Under the pieces are notes generated by a model. The model was not told the origin of the DNA. It worked only from the letters and a program-made list of their open reading frames with translations, and made no database searches. Below are positions 33,478-38,849 of a stretch of DNA of 38,849 nt, piece after piece (the stretch's first letter is position 1; every line of letters begins with the position of its first letter). The stretch spans positions 1-38,849 of the forward strand of contig WGDB01000146.1 in assembly GCA_015493495.1 (NCBI GenBank). Reading direction: 5' to 3'. Made by a program: the position numbers and the translations under genes. The stretch is from Helicobacteraceae bacterium (GTDB taxonomy: Bacteria > Campylobacterota > Campylobacteria > Campylobacterales > Sulfurimonadaceae).

Positions 33478-34694
33478 GAGAAGCGCTTATCGTCAGTCGC
33501 AAGTTCTCTTTAGAAGAGAGTCACACTTTAGCGGTGGCACAAGAACATGGTGCTTATAAAACCCTAAAAAAACTTCAAAACCTCTCACCGCTTGAAGTGA
33601 TAAAGATCATTAAAGAGAGCGGACTGCGAGGCAAGGGTGGCGGTGGTGCACCTGCAGGGAATAAGTGGGCTTTAATGCCGCAAGAGAGTGAAAAACCCTC
33701 ATTTTTGGCAGTTAATTGTGATGAGAGTGAACCGGGCACCTTTAAAGATCGTCAGATCATCACCAAAGATCCTCATCTGCTTATAGAAGGGATCCTGCTT
33801 ACCTGTTACGCGATCAAGGCGATACATGCCTATGTCTATATTCGCGGGGAGTACTATCAGTATCAACAGGTTTTGCAAGTAGCGGTTGATGAGGCTAATG
33901 CTGCAGGACTTTTGGGTGATGTAAAGATCACACTGCATCGCGGTGCAGGTGCTTATATCTGTGGTGAGAAGTCAGCACTGTTGGAGTCTATGGAGGGTAA
34001 AAGAGGCCATCCAAGACTCAAACCCAAACAGCCGGAACCTGAGTGGTATTTTGGCAATCCGACCTTGGTGAACAACGTAGAGACCATCGCTTCGGTCCCC
34101 TTTATACTCGAGCATGGTGCTGAGGCTTACAGATCCTACGGTACTGAAAGAAGTCCGGGAACCCTTCTGTTTGCCATGAGTGGTCATGTAGAGAGACCGG
34201 GTGTTTATGAAGCGGAGTTCGGTGTACCGATGATGGAGTACATCAACCATTTTGGCGGTGGTGTCAAAAATGGTAAAAAGCTTAAAGCGGTGATCCCCGG
34301 TGGAGCATCAACCGGTGTGCTCACGGCCAAAGAGGCTGAAGAGGTACTTTTGGACTATGAGTCACTGCGGGCTATGGGTGTCTCGCTGGGTACGGGCGGT
34401 ATGATCGTGATGGATGAAGAGACCTCTATGGTCGCGGTCTTGAAAAACCTGTTGGAGTTTTATCATGAGGAGTCTTGTGGGCAGTGCACTCCTTGTAGAG
34501 AAGGAACAGGATGGGTAGACAAGTTGGTAGGTAAGATCTTGGATGGACGTGGCAGCAGCGCTGATATCGATGAACTTTTAGAGATCGCCGAGACGATGAA
34601 TGGCAAGACGATCTGTGTCTTTGCACCAGCAGTCTCTGCCGTGATCGTCTCGTTTTTAACCCGTTTTAGAGATGAATTTGAGGCGGCATTATGA
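33474..34694 (+). CDS. nuoF: NADH-quinone oxidoreductase subunit F (FMN, NADH-binding)
   Basis: The 406-residue subunit has the NADH/FMN glycine-rich motif GLRGKGGGGAPAGNKW near residue 52, a second GAGAYICGEKSALLESMEGK near 160 and the [4Fe-4S] site ESCGQCTPCREGTGW near 331-345 with a further Cys in TICVFAPA. It overlaps nuoE by 4 nt (ATGA). Confidence 0.96.
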   Translation: MREALIVSRKFSLEESHTLAVAQEHGAYKTLKKLQNLSPLEVIKIIKESGLRGKGGGGAPAGNKWALMPQESEKPSFLAVNCDESEPGTFKDRQIITKDPHLLIEGILLTCYAIKAIHAYVYIRGEYYQYQQVLQVAVDEANAAGLLGDVKITLHRGAGAYICGEKSALLESMEGKRGHPRLKPKQPEPEWYFGNPTLVNNVETIASVPFILEHGAEAYRSYGTERSPGTLLFAMSGHVERPGVYEAEFGVPMMEYINHFGGGVKNGKKLKAVIPGGASTGVLTAKEAEEVLLDYESLRAMGVSLGTGGMIVMDEETSMVAVLKNLLEFYHEESCGQCTPCREGTGWVDKLVGKILDGRGSSADIDELLEIAETMNGKTICVFAPAVSAVIVSFLTRFRDEFEAAL

Positions 34695-36058
34695 TGGTTC
34701 AAGTTATCGTTGATGGTAAAAATTATGAGGCTGAAGAGGGCTCACTGCTGATCGATCTTCTGATAAAAGAGCAGATCAAAGTACCCTATTTTTGTTACCA
34801 TGAAGCCCTTGGTGCAGATGGGAACTGTAGAATGTGTATGGTCGAGATCGCAGGACAAAAACGTCCACAGATCGCTTGTGACACTCTGGTCAAGCCGGAT
34901 ATGGAGGTCTCTTCCAAAAGTGAAAAGATCGAAAAAGTTCACACCGATATCTTGGAACTTGAACTTATCAACCACCCTGTAGACTGCCCGACTTGTGATC
35001 AAGCGGGAGAATGTTCACTGCAAGATTTTTATATGGACTATGGTCTGCATGAGAGTAAGGTGAGGATAGAAGAGAAAGTCAAACATGACAAACATGTAGA
35101 CTTGGGTGCCAATGTCATGTTAGATCAGGAACGTTGTGTGCTCTGCGCACGTTGTACCCGTTTTACTGATAAGATTACCCATACTCATGAGCTCGGCATC
35201 ATTGGACGCGGAGACGAGGCGAAGGTGAGTACTATGCCCGGACGTAAACTGCACAACCCATATGCCATGAACCTCGTTGACATCTGTCCGGTTGGTGCTT
35301 TGACGAGTAAAGATTTCAGGTTCAAGCAGCGGGTCTGGTTTTTAGAGACGGCCAACTCTGTCTGTCATGGCTGTGCCAAAGGGTGTAATATCTACATAGA
35401 CCATCACAAGATCAAGTATGAAGATGATATGATCTACCGTTTTAGACCCAGACGCAACGATGCGGTCAATGGTTTTTTTATCTGTGACGCGGGGCGTTTG
35501 AGTTACAAGCTTTTACAAAACAACCGCCAGACAATGATACGTCACAAAGATGAGATAATCTCTGAAGAAAAAAGTATCGCACTTTACCAATCCCTGCTAA
35601 AACAGTATAAAAACAGTATCACCGTAGTGATCGATGCGAACTTGTATAACGAAGAGATAGAAGCCTTGGTGGATTATGCTCAAAGGATCGGTGCTGAGGT
35701 CTGTGCTCCTTTGGAGTGTTATGATGATACCGAGTTTGCAGACACTATGTTGAAAAGTGCCAAACGTGCAGCCAACTATGAGAAAGTTGTTAAGATGGGT
35801 CTTGATAGAACGATGCCTAAAACATCAGGTCTCATCATCAACTTTAATCATACCGAGACCTTTTATGCTGAGATGCAGATCGATTTTAGTACCCATCAGC
35901 GACCTAATGCCAGTTTTATCTTGCCGATTGCTGCTTATAGTGAGCAGAGCGGGAGCTTGACCAATGAAGATGGCTTAGTGCAGATGTGTGAGAAAGCGGT
36001 TCATAAAAACAGCCCATCACCAACACTGCGTGAGTGGTTGCAGAAGGTGGGTCTATGA
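34691..36058 (+). CDS. nuoG: NADH-quinone oxidoreductase subunit G, short form
   Basis: At 455 residues this is much shorter than the 700-900 residues of classical NuoG; the molybdopterin-like domain is cut down. The N-terminal [2Fe-2S] site (C34, then NCRMC near 46-49), HPVDCPTCDQAGEC, CVLCARC with DICPVGAL, and an extra CHGCAKGC cluster site are all present. ATG 34691 overlaps the nuoF stop by 4 nt; ATG 34694 is next to it. Confidence 0.92.
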   Translation: MMVQVIVDGKNYEAEEGSLLIDLLIKEQIKVPYFCYHEALGADGNCRMCMVEIAGQKRPQIACDTLVKPDMEVSSKSEKIEKVHTDILELELINHPVDCPTCDQAGECSLQDFYMDYGLHESKVRIEEKVKHDKHVDLGANVMLDQERCVLCARCTRFTDKITHTHELGIIGRGDEAKVSTMPGRKLHNPYAMNLVDICPVGALTSKDFRFKQRVWFLETANSVCHGCAKGCNIYIDHHKIKYEDDMIYRFRPRRNDAVNGFFICDAGRLSYKLLQNNRQTMIRHKDEIISEEKSIALYQSLLKQYKNSITVVIDANLYNEEIEALVDYAQRIGAEVCAPLECYDDTEFADTMLKSAKRAANYEKVVKMGLDRTMPKTSGLIINFNHTETFYAEMQIDFSTHQRPNASFILPIAAYSEQSGSLTNEDGLVQMCEKAVHKNSPSPTLREWLQKVGL

Positions 36059-37350
36059 GTACTGCTTCTGTCTTAGTGGCTGTTTTTTCTCTAATCTTGG
36101 GAGCACTTTTGGCACTTCTGACTATCCCCGTTCTGGTCTGGCTGGAGCGACGGATCGCGAGTCTGATCCAAGACCGTTTGGGACCGAATCGAACGAATAT
36201 CTTCGGTTTTCGTCTGGGTGGTGTAGTGCAGTCTTTTGCCGATGTGGTCAAACTGCTTTTAAAAGAGGAGTACTACCCCTCACATATCAAGATGGGGCGT
36301 TGGCTCTTTATGTTGGCTCCGGTCATCACCTTCTCGGCAGCACTGCTGGCTTTTATGGTGATCCCTTTTGCAGACACTTTGAACATAGGGGATGAGGCAC
36401 TCCGTATACAGGCACTGCCTGTCGATTTTGGTGTCTTGTGGTATTTGGCCATAGGTGCTGTGGGTGTTTTAGGTGTGGTCTATGGTGGTTGGCTTTCTCA
36501 TAACAAGTATGCCTTGCTTGGTGCCGCGCGTGCAGGTTCGATGGTAGTGAGTTATGAACTGCCTTTGGGTCTGAGTGTTTTGGCTCTGGTCGTCACCTAT
36601 AATACAGTAGACTTTAACGCTATGGTGCAGTGGCAGAGTGGTACCTTTTTTGGCTTTTTGCCGGCTTGGGGTATTTTAGTGCAGCCCTTGGGTGGGATCA
36701 TCTTGATCATCGCGCTTTTTGCTGAGACCAACCGTAACCCTTTTACGGTGGCAGAGGGTGAGAGTGAGATCGTAGCCGGTTATATGACCGAACATACTGC
36801 GATGAAGTTTGCCATGTACTTTATGGGAGAGTATGTCGCGATGAACAGTGCAAGTGCCGTTATCATCACCATGCTTTTTGGAGGGTACCAACTTCCTTGG
36901 GTCTCTACTGAGATGTTGTTAACGCACTTTTCGAGTTTTGCTTTAGCTGTTATGGTGGTGTTGCCTGTTTTAGTAGGTATCATCATCAAATGGATGCGTA
37001 AAAACAACACTGTCCGTGGCAGTGTCTCTACTGATGGTGGACGTGGTTTTGAGACCAAGGTCTTGAGCAGTGCCTTGATCATAATGACCCTTTTTATAGA
37101 GGGTGTTTTTATCTATTTGGGATTTTTTACCGAGAACATCCTGGCCAATACTTTGGCGGTGGCACTCTTTCAGATCATGGTCTTTGTGGTGAAGTTGATG
37201 CTCTTTAACATCTTTTTTATCATCATACGCTGGACAGTACCGAGGTTTCGCTACGATCAGGTCCAGCGTTTGGGGTGGTACTATCTCTTGCCATTAGCCC
37301 TGCTAAATCTATTGGTGACAGCCATCATCGTTGTAGGAGTCTCTTCATGA
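36055..37350 (+). CDS. nuoH: NADH-quinone oxidoreductase subunit H, long form
   Basis: This membrane subunit builds the quinone tunnel. The signatures WLERRIASLIQDRLGPNR near residue 28 and AEGESEIVAGYMTEH near 235 are clear. The protein has 431 residues, where about 320-350 is usual, with an extra membrane-helix region of roughly 80-90 residues between about 290 and 375 before the standard C-terminal PRFRYDQVQRLGW end. ATG 36055 overlaps the nuoG stop by 4 nt. Confidence 0.93.
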   Translation: MSTASVLVAVFSLILGALLALLTIPVLVWLERRIASLIQDRLGPNRTNIFGFRLGGVVQSFADVVKLLLKEEYYPSHIKMGRWLFMLAPVITFSAALLAFMVIPFADTLNIGDEALRIQALPVDFGVLWYLAIGAVGVLGVVYGGWLSHNKYALLGAARAGSMVVSYELPLGLSVLALVVTYNTVDFNAMVQWQSGTFFGFLPAWGILVQPLGGIILIIALFAETNRNPFTVAEGESEIVAGYMTEHTAMKFAMYFMGEYVAMNSASAVIITMLFGGYQLPWVSTEMLLTHFSSFALAVMVVLPVLVGIIIKWMRKNNTVRGSVSTDGGRGFETKVLSSALIIMTLFIEGVFIYLGFFTENILANTLAVALFQIMVFVVKLMLFNIFFIIIRWTVPRFRYDQVQRLGWYYLLPLALLNLLVTAIIVVGVSS

Positions 37351-37871
37351 GCCAAAAGATCAAGACAGTCAAACGCTATGGCGAACGTTTCCAGGACAAA
37401 CTCTATCTGCCTGCGATCTATGATGGTGTCAAGGTAACCTTTAAACACCTCTTTGACAATGTGACGGATATGAATGCAGTAGACACTTTGGAGTACCCGG
37501 AAGAACAGCCCAAAGATATCAGTGAACGTTATCGTGGACTGCACCGTTTGACCCATCGTGAAGATGGCAGTGAAGCCTGTGTCGCCTGTTTTATGTGTGC
37601 CACGGCGTGTCCGTCGAACTGTATTTTTATAGAAGCTGAAGAGCGTGAGGATGGTGTGGATGAGAAACGCCCTAAAAGCTTTTTCATCGACACCTTAGAG
37701 TGTGTCTTTTGTGGCTATTGTGTAGAGGCCTGTCCCTGTGACGCCATTAGAATGGACACAGGAATCTTCTCTTTGACGGGTAACAGTCGTGAGGATTTTG
37801 TGATGGGTAAAGAGCAGTTGCTCTCTCACAAAGGTGCATTTGGAGAGGAGAACAGTCGTGCTAGAACTTAG
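37347..37871 (+). CDS. nuoI: NADH-quinone oxidoreductase subunit I
   Basis: The 174-residue subunit binds two [4Fe-4S] clusters: CVACFMCATACPSNC near 71-85 and CVFCGYCVEACPCDAI near 117-132. ATG 37347 is chosen for its ATGA overlap with nuoH; the upstream in-frame start at 37275 lies inside nuoH. Confidence 0.95.
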   Translation: MSQKIKTVKRYGERFQDKLYLPAIYDGVKVTFKHLFDNVTDMNAVDTLEYPEEQPKDISERYRGLHRLTHREDGSEACVACFMCATACPSNCIFIEAEEREDGVDEKRPKSFFIDTLECVFCGYCVEACPCDAIRMDTGIFSLTGNSREDFVMGKEQLLSHKGAFGEENSRART

Positions 37872-38370
37872 TCTTTTTGTTATTTTGGCCCTTTTTATAG
37901 TGGGTGGTGCTGTCGCGACTATCACAAACCGACAACCCCTTTTTAGTGCCTTTGGCTTTTTAGTGAGTATGTTGGCGATGGCGGGCGTATTTGGACTTTT
38001 AGAAAACCAATTTTTGGCCCTTGCTCAGATCATGGTCTCTGTGGGCGCGGTAGTGGTCTTAAATATCTTAAGTATTATGACTGTTAATGCTAAAGAGGAG
38101 AACTTGCCTAAAGAGCTCCATAAATACCGATGGATCCTTTTGAGTGCTGTTTTGGTCTCTCCTGTGACCTTTCTGATCTACAAAAGTATGTCCATGGCTT
38201 ACCAACACTTTAGCAGACTCGAAACAGTGAGCACCAAAGTGATGGGTGAAAGACTCTTTAGTGCGTGGGTACTCCCTTTTGAGATCGTCTCTATCTTGCT
38301 GTTAACAGCTATGGTGGGTGCGATAGTGATCGCACGTAAAAAAGATGTGATAGCAAAGGAAACACGATGA
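37858..38370 (+). CDS. nuoJ: NADH-quinone oxidoreductase subunit J
   Basis: About 170 residues with five membrane helices. GTG at 37858 with AGGAG 8 nt upstream is the likely start and overlaps nuoI by 14 nt; a GTG at 37834 is less likely. A central GLLENQFLALAQIMVSVGAVVVL stretch matches the family. Confidence 0.92.
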   Translation: MLELSLFVILALFIVGGAVATITNRQPLFSAFGFLVSMLAMAGVFGLLENQFLALAQIMVSVGAVVVLNILSIMTVNAKEENLPKELHKYRWILLSAVLVSPVTFLIYKSMSMAYQHFSRLETVSTKVMGERLFSAWVLPFEIVSILLLTAMVGAIVIARKKDVIAKETR

Positions 38371-38681
38371 CACCTGAACCTTTTTTCTTTTTGGCCGCGC
38401 TTCTTTTTAGTATTGCCCTGGTTGGTGTGGTAAGCCGTCGTAACCTTTTTGTGATCTATATGTCCATAGAACTGATGTTGACATCAACCTCTCTGGTCTT
38501 GGTCATCTTTTCCAAGGTTTTAGGCAGTGCTGATGGCTCCGTGATGGCACTCTTGATGATCGCCGTCATCGCAGCGGAAGCGGCACTTTTCTTGGCTATG
38601 ATCATTCACCTTTATCGTCGTAACAGAACCTTGGACAGTGAGATGTGTGACGAGTTGAAACAGGAGGCCAATAATGCTTAG
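38367..38681 (+). CDS. nuoK: NADH-quinone oxidoreductase subunit K
   Basis: The 104-residue membrane subunit has three helices and the family pattern YMSIELMLTSTSLVLVIF with the conserved Glu, then AAEAALFLAMIIHLYRR. It overlaps nuoJ by 4 nt. Confidence 0.94.
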   Translation: MTPEPFFFLAALLFSIALVGVVSRRNLFVIYMSIELMLTSTSLVLVIFSKVLGSADGSVMALLMIAVIAAEAALFLAMIIHLYRRNRTLDSEMCDELKQEANNA

Positions 38682-38849
38682 TCTTATCGTGGTGTTGCCT
38701 TTTCTTTCAGCACTTTTTTTGGGAGGCCTCTACTTAAGCCGTCCACAACTGCAAAACAGTTTCATCTACACCGCAGTTGGGATCGCTTCACCAGCCATAA
38801 GCGCCATACTCTCATTTGTGGTGCTTCTTCGTATGTTTGCAGATGGAAA
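38674..38849 (+). CDS. nuoL: NADH-quinone oxidoreductase subunit L, cut by the window end
   Basis: ATG 38674 follows AGGAGG and overlaps nuoK by 8 nt. The 58 visible residues are hydrophobic (MLSLIVVLPFLSALFLGG) as in the first helices of NuoL. The position after nuoK supports the call; the rest lies outside the window. Confidence 0.85.
   Translation, partial: MLSLIVVLPFLSALFLGGLYLSRPQLQNSFIYTAVGIASPAISAILSFVVLLRMFADG

Noticed and set aside
1-38849. CRISPR array
   Set aside because: No set of regularly spaced short repeats was seen; the only repeats are the att copies, the 330-bp duplication and glycine-codon runs.

Overview
The window looks like a chromosome segment from a Campylobacterota bacterium, probably a sulfur- or hydrogen-oxidising relative of Sulfurovum or Sulfurimonas. 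This is inferred from gene content and AT-rich base use, not from a search. The evidence is a compact nuo operon with a fused NuoCD, a PerR/rubrerythrin/cytochrome c peroxidase cluster, a HspR-type inverted repeat before groESL, and many ATGA or TAATG stop/start overlaps.

Layout. (1) 1-8.3 kb is host core: a fatty-acid desaturase, groES-groEL, a small methyltransferase, then a four-gene oxidative-stress operon on the minus strand (rubrerythrin, di-haem cytochrome c peroxidase, Tat-exported metallophosphoesterase, mono-haem cytochrome c). This operon diverges from a Fur/PerR regulator across a 25-bp palindrome. (2) 8.5-24.6 kb is an integrated mobile element. A 45-bp direct repeat marks both ends. 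The right copy forms the 3' half of an intact tRNA with anticodon CAT; the left copy is a tRNA 3' fragment. The left part carries an EVE-like/HNH nuclease, a tyrosine recombinase and a family B DNA polymerase. That polymerase has the TTDG motif C and the KTRG motif that I associate with primer-independent PolB (piPolB), so the element looks like a pipolin. The polymerase is split over three overlapping reading frames. An internal att-like scar at about 16.16 kb suggests the element is composite. The right part carries a truncated DNA methyltransferase, a Septu-like ATPase + HNH pair with two further coupled genes of unknown role (one membrane protein), an Xre-type regulator with no normal start codon, a membrane-protein operon with an apparently frameshifted paralogue, and a DUF2958-type operon that includes a 35-residue membrane peptide missed by length cut-offs. 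(3) 24.7-30.2 kb is host again: a 941-residue glycine-rich lipoprotein with an internal 330-bp tandem duplication, an AraC-like protein, a small conserved protein and NADP-type glutamate dehydrogenase. A relic at about 27.72-27.82 kb joins bits of tRNA-flanking DNA, a tRNA-like piece and an element gene. (4) 30.5 kb to the end is the complex I operon nuoA-B-CD-E-F-G-H-I-J-K-L, with nuoL cut by the window edge.

The most interesting part is the element: a candidate pipolin in Campylobacterota whose polymerase is encoded in three pieces, carrying a Septu-like defence operon enlarged by two unrecognised genes. Family calls rest on motifs read by eye; no database search was run.
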